Source: Acanthopleura granulata (Eukaryota > Mollusca > Polyplacophora > Chitonida > Chitonidae). Taken from it: DNA of 64,000 bases. Where the stretch lies: NCBI GenBank assembly GCA_016165875.1, contig JABBOT010000010.1, positions 10,030,277-10,094,276 on the forward strand, written 5' to 3'. Shown piece by piece: positions 1-12,200 of the stretch; the stretch's first letter is position 1; the number at the start of each line of letters is the position of its first letter. The notes under the pieces are model-generated. The model was not told where the DNA came from. It saw nothing but the letters and a program-made list of their open reading frames with translations, and did not search any database. The translations under genes were made by a program, and so were the position numbers.

Positions 1-3000
1 TGGCGGCATGTCTCATCCTTACATCATGCATTTGGGAAGAATGTTTATCCAAGCTGATAAGGTTAATCTTAGACTTAATTAAGCACTTTGCGATGAAATG
101 ACAACCGACTTATTTTTACCACATCCTTTTGTGCTGGGAGTGATATAACAGTTATATTAATCCCAGTTTTGTGTAATGGAACTTTGTGTGAAGTAGGGTA
201 GAGTCTCTATACATAACTGGTTCTTGATTCCAGGTGAAAGTTAAGGAACAGGGCGACATAGAGTGAAATTTGTTCAGGTGCAAGCCACGATGAAATGGGT
301 GCTTCATTTTCATCAGTTTGACATTAACATCTTGCTTTTCCAGACTCCCGTCCTGTGTCAGAGTGGCAAATTGTGTAGAGGGGAGACATTGGGGGGGGAC
401 CCCATCCTGAGTCAGCTGCTTTCGCTGCCATTTTGCGAGTCGGATCGGTCTGTCAGTTTAACGGAGTACATGAGGCTGTAATCGCCCTTCATCCGTAACT
501 TGAAGGCTGCACTAGCCTTCGTCAGGTAATGTACCGCTGTGTCATATGTACACACTATAAACTGGTGGCGGGTAGAGACTGGAACCAGGTGCACATTTGT
601 CACTCATGTTGTCATAATATTCAAAGCACCGTTTGACATTTAAACTTATCTAACTGGCTCTATGGCTAATGTGAGCCTGTGCTCACTGGCCACCTATCCG
701 CATTCACAGACGGAGCTGGTTTCTGCCTACACAAATCTTTCACGGGACGCAGTCACCAGAGTCCGTCTTGGTTTATTTCCTCAGGATTAGCGTTAAATTG
801 TGTATACAGAAACATTTGCCATGGTTAAATGACCATTGAAAGAAATCATTACACAGGAAAACGTTTGATGTAGTTAATTATAATGTTGTATTTTTCTTGT
901 TTAAATGAAGTTAATTTTACCCAGACAGAGGATCACTCAGGCATGGCGTTAATTTACCACTTAAGTCTCGCCAGCAGATGAGGAGGGAATGAAAGGTCAC
1001 GGTGTATTGTTATGCACTGTATGCAGTTTCATATTCACATTTCACAACGCGCTGCTTCCCAGGCCTTCTGTCGCTGCATATCCAAGCACATGTGCATATT
1101 TAACTTTTGTTTTGCAACCTCCTTGCCTCCAGGGCACTGTTCCATGCATGGAGTGGGTAAAGTGCTAACGTCTCCTCAGGTAGAACTACAGCATATATTT
1201 CATTACCACACTCGACGCCATATATTTGGATACAAGTTGAATATACATCAGTAGTCGATGCATCCACATTAATTCTCCAGCGCTATACATCTAAGTGGTA
1301 CATGTATATTAAAGATTCTAATTTTGATTGAGGAAGTGTTTTTCCCTGGAAGGGATTTGGGTTTCTGGCCGAAATCTAGCATATGCTGGCTCTGTCCGGG
1401 TCCGAACCATGGCTTCTGTTGGATTAAGACATATAAACTCTTGCTCATTTTTCATGAAGCTGCATTTCCACTGATACCTGATTGCGTTAACATCAGTTAA
1501 TGCGATAGCTTGACGCATTCGCCGCAGTGTTTGCACTGATCCTGCTCTGAGAGCTGCGCTTACCTGTATATGATTCTGCTATGTCGTCAATCAGCCAAGT
1601 TGAACCAACGAAAAAATTCTCGCCCGATGCGTTAAATAAAGTTACGTGTTCCGTTCGCTCTGCGTTAAGCAATCACGTGAAACACTCCAACTAGTGATTT
1701 TATGTAATTCCCATTCCCGGAAAAACTATGTGGAGTAATCGCATGTATGTGGAAACACAGCATTTCTCAGCTACGGATATCTTCTGTACTTTCGTATTAG
1801 TTAGTGGAGCAACAGGTACTTCCAAGAAAAGAAACCCTCAAATATTGGACATGTCATGATTCCATAGTTTTGGAAACGGAATAAACAACCATTTATACAC
1901 CTTTCCTTTTTGCATGTCTATAAGTTAGATTTTGGTTGTCGTAAAAGACTTTCTGACCAGGAACCCGTTTTACAAAGTAGTCGCAATCGATCCCCCAAGT
2001 AGGTTCGTCCTATGCTCTAGGCTCTGGGCATGGACAGGCGCATTGCGAACAGCGATGTTTCGCCGTTTCTTCCTCAATAATTATAACCATCTTCATTTAT
2101 ATGAAGTAGTCCTTTGAGCTATAAAAAACACCAGTGAGATAAATGAATTCCATAGGCTACTTGTACATAACGAACCTTGTCTTAAAGCCGAAACAGCTCC
2201 TCCATGTAAAGTTTGTATTGATCAGGCAGTTCCTTCATGACTCAGATTTCTGAAGAGAGAGGTACTTCTAACAAATCTATAGATAAACCCAGTAACCCTT
2301 GAAAGTTGACTGGGATAAAATCTGTTGGAATGCGGCGTTTTATCCAATAATGAAATGATATAGATAAATCCCCAAATCGGTCAAGGGAACTGGCAGTTTG
2401 ACACAGTTATCAAAAGTATATCGGATGTTTCATAACCAATTCGGTATGACGTTTCAAAGCCCGTAGATATGACGCCTTCGGTAATGCGAATATGATCATT
2501 AAACCAATTTCGTTGGTCAGAATGACAGAAATCAGTTCCTGTGGTACACTGTGGTTTTCGGTATTACCTGCACGTTAATAAAATCTATATATTTTATTTT
2601 ATATTTTTCGTATTAGTTAAAAATATACGGGATGATTGCTTTGTTGATATTGCGTGTTATTGTTAGCTGGCAGCTGACACATTGTTCTAACTGAAAGGCG
2701 TGATGTGTTAAATAATTGATTGAGAGAATCGCAGTTGTTTTTGATTATTCCAAGATTTTTGATCTGACGCACAAAAAGTAATCATTTCTTGAATGGTGTA
2801 ACAATGTTTGAAGCCATTGTTGGCTCAGCTGCTCTTCGATTTGACATGGGCAGGTCGGCTTGCCTTGCACCGCTCCCCTTATGCAAAATGTTCTGCGGTT
2901 CCCTGCCACTCCCCCATAGTCAAGTGTGAAAGTGTGTGTGATGTCCGATGGAAATTCTCTTTTCTGCAACCTGCGCAATTACCTATTGGTCAACTTTTTG

Positions 3001-3190
3001 AAATTCATGTACATCAGTAGCGCATGCGTACGTCTTCTGCTATTAATATACAGTCTTCTTAAAGGCTTCTTGAAGATTCCTTCCACTTCACGAAGTTTAT
3101 GACATGAATGTTTATCTGAGCCTGCAGTTTGGTACCCGAGATACCACCTCAGCGCAAAAGCTGGTCCTTGTTGGCTCATTCCGCTAAGCA
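1..3190. other. Intergenic DNA, no gene recognised
   Basis: I read both strands and found only short open frames with no recognisable domain, no exon with convincing flanking splice sites, and no clear repeat. Composition is AT-rich and ordinary for the window. Confidence 0.5.
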
Positions 3191-3204
3191 TTACTCTCTC
3201 CGCA

Positions 3205-3403
3205 CACGGCTGACCCCTGGCGAGTGAGACTCTGGGCTCGAACCCAGTCCATGCTAGTTCGACTATAGTCTGAATTGAAGAGTTTTACCTGGTTAATGGT
3301 GAGGGATGTCGTTTACTCCAGGTACATCAATTTCCTCCCCCTTGAATTTGAATGCGATCTTAATCGTGAAAAGTTCTTTATAACACCAACATAATAAATA
3401 AAT
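3205..3403 (+). mobile_element. Decayed tRNA-derived SINE
   Basis: A pol III B-box-like element (ggctcgaaccc, near 3,236) is followed by an unrelated body and a tail ending in 'taacaccaacataataaataaat'-like sequence. The tail resembles that of the better preserved SINEs at 52.3 and 63.2 kb. It is heavily diverged, so an old copy; ends are approximate. Confidence 0.45.
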
Positions 3404-3404
3404 G

Positions 3405-3600
3405 GGTGCAGTAGACGAGAGGTGAGATCTTCTGCGCGGTAAGTGGGAGACTCTGGTTCAATCCCTAGTCGGGTCCTTCACACAATCAGAGTTGTAAGTC
3501 TTGTGCTATAATTCCCTATCTTGGGTATCGTCATAAGTGACCAGGCCAACATTTGTTAGTGTTAACTTGTTAGTATAGCATGAATGGTTCAGGACGTCAT
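3405..3600 (+). mobile_element. Probable second SINE remnant
   Basis: Directly after the previous remnant, a tRNA-like stretch has a good B box (ggttcaatccc, near 3,451) and an upstream A-box-like segment (gcgcggtaagtgggagac). No clear 3' tail is visible. It could also be a decayed tRNA pseudogene. Confidence 0.35.
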
Positions 3601-6600
3601 GCCTGATGTCTGCTTCATTGCCAAAGGCCCAGCGAGGAAGCGTTCTCACGATCCTCGCAGTGGGACCGATCCGCCGTAGGTATTATATCAGTGGTGATAC
3701 CCATACGGTCCATAAACTCACCCAGCAATCCAGAGTCGCTCCGTTTGTTTTGTTCTCCTCTTTTGTGGAACGATCAGCTGTTAGCTCTAACGGTCAAATC
3801 ATGTGAACATTGGGGATAGTTTCCATTAAAGCGTGTGTTTGATAAAGATATAAGGGAGGTCGGGTCGTTAGCATCCACAATGGTTTTGACACTAAAGCTC
3901 TGGTTGTTTGGTCGACATTCCATTTTCTGTAGATGACTACCGGAAATTCTCTTTTGAGTGCAGTATAGATTTCCCGTTATCTTTAATTAGTATGGTAAAA
4001 GTATTGGGTGCTCAGGGGCCAGATGAGAAACGCTTGACAGATTTATAGTTAGTACGAGTGGAAATAATGTCATTTGTCCATAAGGTTGATTTCATTTTAA
4101 ACTTCTCCCTCGTGATGGATGTCCAACTCGGATATTAGATAATCTGGAGATTTTATATGTCCGGTATCGAGGCCTGCGACCAGTGAGGTCGTTGTTTGGT
4201 TTTTACCATAGGCAGTGCCTACTGATCGATCATGTGGCTACTGACGAGCGGCCACTATTTGGAGATCTCTCCCTGCACAGGTCTAGTACAGCGCCCTTTC
4301 CATTGGTGAAGTCTTTAATTAGTGCACTGAAAAACAACAGCCAGGCACAAATAAATGAAATCTGATAAATGAATGTCTTCTAAGTGTTCACTGGAATGTG
4401 GAGGTATTGTGTCCTTGTCTTACTACATGCCAGGTAAAACTTATCCTAACCAGAGAGTCGGGTGGTTTTCTGTAGGGGGTTTCACTTTTGGCTTAGCCTT
4501 GCCTAGATTGTTTGGGATATGATTACCCCTGCCGAACTGACATTATATATGAGAGTATATATATTACAGTTAAGAAACCCTTCAGGTTAACTTATTTTCT
4601 CCCTGTTTTGTGTAAAATTTTGATGAATAGAGTACAATACCTAGAAAATTATATCAAATTTTCGACGGGCGTGAATGTGGCTTCTGCTCAGGAACTCGCT
4701 TGCTGTCACCCCTGCACTTGTTATGATTTCAAGTATAAAAGTCGTTGATATAAGCTGATCGTTGTATTTTGCACAGAGAAAAGCGGCGACTCTAAGATAA
4801 AGGAAGCTTTCCTTTGTTGTGGGTAAACTCCGCCCCTGGGATCCTTCTTGCCATCGAGCCGGATATTGCAGTTGGCTCTACTCACCAACACAGCTTTTCT
4901 TGAAACCGAGCTGCCTTTCATATTTGATCCAGTTATTCTCCTCTTCTAAAAGAAAAAAAAAACAACAGAATTGTCACTCTAATCGTAGCCGTCATAATTC
5001 TGACGGATATCTATTTTTCTACTGAGGATGGTCAGTTATCTATTTGCCATGTTCCATTGTTAACATTAACTTCATATTGTCATCTGGTTTGCATGTTGCC
5101 CCATCACGATGGGAAAGTTTTCTATACACATGATCGCATGGACTTCAGCCCTGTCTTATCAATGCCACATACATGCATCGTCTTTCATGACCGGATCATG
5201 TATAGATGGCGATTTCTTGTAGCGAGCTGCTGTCAGACCTGGGGTGACTTGTAGCTATGTTTATACACTCTATATGTACATAATACTTCCTAAGTAATTC
5301 TAATTCTATGATATACTTCTGAAAAAGTGGAGTATGTTTTTTACCATTTTTCATGATAACATTAACAAAACATTATGTGTTGCTGTATTTGACAACAAAT
5401 ATTCCACCAAAACGTGCTCTTTACTGACAAATAAAGGTCAAAAGTAATATCTTAACTTTCTACACGGTATCATCCTAAAATTTTAACAAACCCCAAAACA
5501 CCTGAGATCAATAGAACTGTCAGAATAATTTAAAAAGGGTAATTTAATGATTTTACGTGCCCTCACGCTTGCATGCTTCTCAGATAATCGTTTTGAAATA
5601 ATTCTCGTGCAGAAGACCATGGGTCCAGTCACTCAAGCATGCAGAGCGAAGGTATTGATCGTCACAAAGGAATCATCTTGTTACAAGGCTAAACCTAAAG
5701 CGCTTTAGATTGGTATAGTATGTGTAATGTTATTTTCTAGTGCATGGCAACCTACTGTATGCCGTTCGGCGCTGTGATGACCAAGGCTTATACCATAGAC
5801 TTGTGAAATCGCAATCTTGGTACTGCCTTTAGTTTGGCGTTCGGCGCTTCTTGTCTTTGGTACTGTTTATCTGTATGGAGGAGGCCAATCAACCAACAGT
5901 ACACGGTATATGAACCAACTCGTGCCTCGGCCTTGCACCAGACGTAGGTACGTAATACTTTGGGCTTTGTGACGTGAATGGGCCGTTATCCCATTAGTAA
6001 TAAATCAGACTTGTATGAAAGTGTGCCTTTGCTCACTCCCGGGTACTTCATCATTTCCGGTGTGTCAAATTTATTTGATTTAAGGTTTGTCGGTTCGGAT
6101 TTCCCTTTAATCACATTGCCGTTCTTGTGTCCACCGTGATTAAAAACGGATTATATCCATTGTTTTTCAGCACGGACTACAGGACCTTGTGTCTGTAGCA
6201 TTATATAGCCCGCTGCATGGTATTGCTGGACTCAGTACGCTGGACTTCTGTACTCAGTGGTCTGTTGCTAGATGTATATATAATGCTTTGAACAGGCTAA
6301 TGGAAAAGCTTCTGCTTGTGCAGAACAATCAGTGCAGAAATAAAGATTTCCTTTGTCCTGCTATCTACTTAATTTTATTATTACTATTTTCGTTTTTCGT
6401 ATCTGTTCAGAGCTTCGATGTGGTTGCGAAATTACAAGGTGTTTGTTATTTTCTTGATAGAACATAATTGGCCACATACTTGATTGTAGTAAAAATAACC
6501 TTGAAAAGCAAAATCAATTACCAAATGAATTGATGACTTTGGTATTACGTATTCGTTGTGTAAGTCATCGGCCCACGCTTTTTTTTCAATGAACATGCAG

Positions 6601-7925
6601 GCAAAGAAGCTAGCACGGGGCTTACCCTTGTCGTGCATTAGGTAATAGCTAAATGCTTTCCTTTATCTCGGCCTGGTGAGGTAACTTTGTATGTATACTC
6701 CAGTGGCGGCGGTTTGGTGTCTCCTCAAGCTCTCCTCATAGGGTTAACCTGGTGGCAGGAGGCCCTGGGGTGTGTGTGGACTGGAGTGGAGGAGGGGGTA
6801 GGCTTGCTGCGTGACGAGAGTGTGAGTAACATAGTGAGAAACTTGCTAATCTCCATAATTGGGCTGTTCTCACCGTGCAGTCAGGCCTGCAGGGGGTGAC
6901 CATTGTCCACCTACTTTCTATGGCCGTGTCTATATAATAATCCACCTGTACAATGTTGGACAATATAGAAGAGGATCTGCCTGGTTAAGAGTATGAATAA
7001 AGCTGCATGCATGGTGTGTCAAGCATGTCGCAAGCCTTATACTCCACACCCAGTTTAGTTCTTACGCCTGCGGATCTCGCCTTTGGCCTGCTTAAGGCAG
7101 AGTGCAGCTGAGCACCGGTAGACTTACATCACCTAGCCAGATTATCTAGCGGCCAGACACAGGAGGTATAATGCTGGTCATGGGATTTCAACTGTATAAT
7201 CTCCAGATTCCTGCCTCGCATATGACATATTGCACGTGTGTCGGATGTATACTCGGTGTAATGGCTTCATCAACAAGACGGTGAAGGAATCTTCCTGGTA
7301 CGTTTTTGTTGCAGGACACATTTGTAATGTCACAGTTTACTGTTTAGTCCAGGAGCTGACCGTGGTTTAAAAAATGAAGAAAGTGCATCCATGTGTGGTT
7401 GTGTCTGGCATCTGTGTGATGTGATTCGGTATGTATTCTAAACTGTGATCATGATGCATACTTTGCCGTCTTACCAATATTAGGCCATGGGAGTAAATTT
7501 TGTGCATTTAATCTTCAGGTTGTAATGATTCCATTTGTGAAGACATGATTGTGTCGACATTACCGCGATATAATGCAAGGTGCTTTTGAGGGCTGGACAG
7601 CGATTAATAGCAGACATTATACGGAGGTAAACGATTCATTCCGACTTTTGTCGATGTGTCCCGATCATAAATCCCTGCTGAAATGGGTCAGAAATATGCT
7701 AAGGGGAAATTGTCATTGTTAATAACCACGTTAGCAACAAAGGGGACGAAACTTCGAGATATTGGCAAGCAATATGTGCGAATCCCATTATTGACGAAGG
7801 TGTACAAATATACTGACGTCCATGTTTTGTTTCTAATGTATAGTTCCATTTAATTTAGGTAATATGCGTCAGAGTTGCAGGAAATGTCCTGCGTCTACAG
7901 TCAGCACTGGGATTGTACCCGATTA
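3601..7925. other. Intergenic DNA, no gene recognised
   Basis: Only short unassignable open frames on either strand. I see no conserved domain, tandem array or intact mobile element here. Confidence 0.45.
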
Positions 7926-7930
7926 ACACG

Positions 7931-8248
7931 AATCGGCATTGGAGCCGTCTCGCGAGATTAACGCTGTTTGGGCGTGACATGAGTGGGTGCTCTCGCAAAA
8001 TAACGTTAAAAAGACGCGATTTCCAGCGGTCGTTGTAGAACACACACCTGACAGACACGATTCCCTGACCCCTTTTCGCTTTGTGTGAGCGAAGTCCGGT
8101 AAAAAAAAAAACGAAGAAAAATTGACTGGAAGAGGGTCACGGAATTCGACTATCGGTAATCACGTCCTTTTACCGTTATTTTGCGAGAGCACCCACCCAT
8201 TTCTCGCCCAAACGGCGTTAATCTCGCGAGACGGCTCTAATGCCGATT
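7931..8248. mobile_element. Foldback element with 94-bp inverted-repeat arms
   Basis: Left arm 7,931-8,024 and right arm 8,155-8,248 are inverted copies of equal length, with about nine mismatches by my alignment. They are separated by a ~130-bp loop that contains an A-run and shorter further complementarity. No transposase frame lies inside. This fits a foldback or MITE-type non-autonomous element, or a hairpin-forming palindrome. I could not identify a target-site duplication. Confidence 0.65.
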
Positions 8249-9190
8249 CGAATTGTCCCGATGTTGACCAAAGCTGACGCGGCCAGTCTCCGTTCACTCC
8301 CAAAACCTTCGTGTTAGACGTTATAGCATATTAGGAAAAGCTCTTCCGTGTATTGCACACGGCCTGTGTTGTGGCTCAGTGAGGTACAGCGACAGCAAAT
8401 GTGGTTAGTGGCAGCCCGTAGCAGTCCGGAGAAATGTCTTGGCTATTTTGATTCCCCTGGCAGCAGAGATCTAATGCTATCGAGGCTGTTGGGTGAACTG
8501 CGTTCTCCAGTCCTAGTTGTACAACACTGGACTGTTACAAAAGCTTTGTGTTCAGGTCTAAAGCAGACGTCATCGCTTTGTGAGTAAATAATTATGAAAT
8601 CGTGTACACGAAGTGTGTACTGTTAGCAGGCAGTGTATCATTAAGCGAACAGCTTATGTATAGGACCTTCCTGACCATTGATCAATGTGTGGTGGCGAAC
8701 TGACTGGGAACAGGCAGCCTGTTCTGTAGACTGTATGTACCTTCCTACCTATATAACGTAAATGTATACCGTGGACTGTAAAAGAGGAACCGATTTCACC
8801 CACTGTAGGCCTGTGGGTAAGGCCGCCAGGGGCAATTAGACCAAAGGGTGAGCAGGTTTTTTCTTTTTTAAGGTAATCTTAGAGCAGGAAAATACGTGGG
8901 AGCATTTCGGGTATGCCGTAAAACTGGTATTAAGTGCTCTTGTACTGGCTGGTATTGCCTCTGTTGTCAGTCTTCCTGCCACCCCCCACTAGCGCTTGCG
9001 CCTGGAATGGTCCTAATGATATGTGGAGATTTTGTAGCGATGGCCGATGCGGCAGTATGCGTCAGACTCTAGTAGACAGCTGCGCGAACATATACGTGTT
9101 AATATTTACTATATCCCCGCCTGTTATCTTTCAGGAGAGAGGGCATCGAGTTGAAGCATTGGTATGGATACCCATGGTGACTGTACCAAG
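8249..9190 (+). promoter_or_regulatory. Candidate 5' flank/promoter of the + strand SPTLC gene
   Basis: This interval lies just upstream of the proposed first exon at 9,191 and holds no other recognisable gene. Its role is inferred from position only. I cannot define a TATA box or initiator, and the transcription start is unknown. Confidence 0.25.
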
Positions 9191-9286
9191 ATGAATGGAG
9201 CCAGCAGAAAGAACGGAAAGACTCCGAGAAATTGGCAAGCGATGAAACACAACGGGTTTACGCCGAAGCAGGTTCCATCCGAATCG
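9191..9286 (+). CDS. SPTLC copy A, exon 1a (proposed main first exon)
   Basis: The ATG has purine at -3 (aagATG). It encodes 32 polar, basic, glycine/asparagine-containing residues beginning [10 protein letters not shown] and containing a HNG motif, then a donor 'gaatcg|gtacgt' in phase 0, which fits exon 2. The polar N-terminus resembles that of copy B (HNGHKQ before its exon 2) and the polar cytosolic N-terminus of animal SPTLC2. It lies 6.4 kb upstream of exon 2, and no transcript evidence is available. Confidence 0.6.
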
Positions 9287-12200
9287 GTACGTACAAAATC
9301 TTGATTATTGATTGGAAGCGAGTTTGGCACTGTAGCACACATTGACAGACTAGCAGGCTTGAACAGAACGGGATAAGCCGCATGGCCTTGTGTAGAGTTT
9401 ACGCCGTATAGGCGGCCTGGGCTTAGGAAAACCAGCCTCGGCCCCGCATGCTGTATGTCGTGCCATCGAATCTGCCAGATCACTGCACCACGCTGCATGA
9501 CGTGCTGTGTTGGAATTACACTGGGAGTCTGCACCGGCTTTCTCCATTTGTAATTAAGGGTGGGGGATACGGTTTAGTCGGCACAGAAGTGGGTTGGGTC
9601 CCTCGCATGAGGCCTGTTACCAAACGTGTTCGTATAGATTAAATGTGACGCACATAGGCATAGTTGGTCCATCTGTTGTATTAGCAAGCCTTGCATGTGT
9701 GTTTGGCCACTGAGCTTTGTCATACGGCAGCAAGGCGCGTGTACAGTGTGTCATACAGAGAAGCCTCGTCCATTATTGTTCTGTGTCAGAAGCGACGTGG
9801 ATAGTGTAGAAGATTGGTTGTGTTGGGAAACAAGCGGACAGACCTCCAAATCGTTTATGTTAATGTACACTCCTTACCAAGCAGAGAACCCGCCGTCACC
9901 TCACATTATACAACAGCATGTGCCTGTGCAGGTGGTATTGACAAAGCCACTGGAGGGCTTTTTGTGACCGTTTATATATCACATCTGGGTAATGTTTTAG
10001 TTGTAAATACCGAGCAGTAGTAATATATAATGGTAGAAGCAAATGCTATGATATTTTAATGACCTGGGAAACCCTGGAGCCTAGGACCCCCCCCCCCCCC
10101 ACACACACACACCACTACCCACTTTGCTTTGCTAGTTGCAACCAGTATACCAGTGAGGAACTAGCTCTGTTTCTTTATTCAATATGTACCCTGGACCAGA
10201 CTGTCTTCCAAGTTAAAGATCTATAACTACAGTTCTGTACCAATATCAGCCACAGGAATAGTATAGGTCAGTTCGCGTTTGAGCACATAATGAAATACGT
10301 TTTGACCTAATGTGATATGTCCACGCAAAGTGTATACACTGTCGAATAATATACTAGTACTCAATATGGTAGATCAGCAGTTGGCGTTGATAATCTAATG
10401 TATTAAGCAGAAGTAACCTCCATGAAGCCCAGACCATGACGTGAGCCATTAGAAGATTCACAGATATGAATAAATGACAGTAATTACTGTATGGTTGATA
10501 TACGGCGCATTATTGACACCCATAATTGCCAGCCTATATACTGTTGATTATTTTATGCCTTGTCAGGATTGAATTGTGGATATGCCAGTCGTCTACCTGT
10601 TGTCCAAGGTGTGACCTGTTCTGAATATGTATACGTGTTCAGTGAAGGGCTGTTTTAGCAGTGTAGCGAACAGCGGACACCTCTCAACAGGTGCAAATTA
10701 TACAAGTCTTTGTCTTTGCTTCAGAACGTGATTTCTTATTCACATACCCGGCTGTTGCACTAAGGGCTTTGCGATCCTCATTTTCAGTAAAGTTATTGTC
10801 AACTGTGATTGAAAATGGCGAGAAATTTGTCTTCCCCTTTCACAAATTCCGTGCCTAAAACCTCTGTCGGTAATTGTGTCTTGGTAGGACAGAACTGAAG
10901 ACGCGTAGTCAGCTGACATATCGTACTACATGTAATATTAACATCTAAAAATTTTACCTTCTGGTTTCCTACTCGGTTCCTTCTCACAGTGACACTACAT
11001 GTATAACACCACATCTATTTCCTGTACTTATTCCACCGCAGAGTGGACAGTGAACATCGAGATCGAAGACTCGGCTGACTTGGTTCCGGTTTAAAGGTTT
11101 GTCCGGGATCTGCATGGCTGTGGTCGGGGGTTGACTCCCTGCTTACCCTATTCCTCCCACGAACAAGCTTGGTCGCTGTCTTATATAAATGAACAGTTAT
11201 TTAATATGGTTAATGACTAATGAAATAAAGAAATCAATACTCTGAGTTGAAAAGCTCAAGGAAGCTGTTTTACGTTATTCAAATCAGATCAAGTATGGGT
11301 CAAGTAGCATGGCCGACAAGAGTAGTACATGTATATATTGGAGGTACAGGGAAGACGATGCGGGAGAAAGATAGTGCAGTATGTCGATGTATAAGCAACA
11401 TGTATACAGATCATTTAGGAGACTTCTCATCATGATACCCACTCAAATAATATGTACAAAAACAACTATGACACACCAGCGGTATCTTTGCAGTGCAATT
11501 GGGATAGACCAATGGTATGCGCAGCCGCTCAGTTAGGATAACAACAGCTGTTGGCACGACAGTTTCAATATATTTCCATTGATAATTGTATTGATAACAA
11601 GGTGTCGCTGGAAAACATGTTTGCTAAAGTAGGCCATTTACATCGTGGAGTAAAACCACAGAAGAATTACCATTATTTTGCCCGGATGGATTCCATTCAC
11701 GCAGAGCCCGGCCTTCATGATTCCGAATTTCCCATATTTATGAGATCTGACCACTAACCTTTTTTTTCCATTATTCACTCATACAGCCATATTTTATACG
11801 CCTGTGTGTGCTTGTTGCAAGGTTTTTGGAGTTTTTATGTAGGAAGGTATTTGAACGCCGTTCAGGAAATCGTTCTCGCGATTATTGTACGGAAACACCC
11901 ATGTTGGTTGAAGGCCTAGATTCACATGTATGTTGTATATTTGTGAATATGTGGAAAGAGCATGCGTACGATTGTCTTCTTGCCGGGCTACACAGGTGTT
12001 GTCACACGAATCAGCTGACGTTAACTGGCGTAAGACAAATAAAGGGTCGTAATACTCTGCAGTTGCGTAGTTGTATGCGCTGCAGTACTGTGGCCTCATT
12101 GTGGCACAAGTGGCGAGAGCTGAAATCACAAATTCGTACATTATAGTAGATAAATGGATTTGTGTTGGCTCTATATACGATTTATCTTATTGAAGTTTAA

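Noticed and set aside
9124..9534. 136-codon minus-strand open frame overlapping SPTLC exon 1a
   Set aside because: No domain or splice support; the plus-strand exon has a better case from phase, start context and similarity of character to the paralogue.
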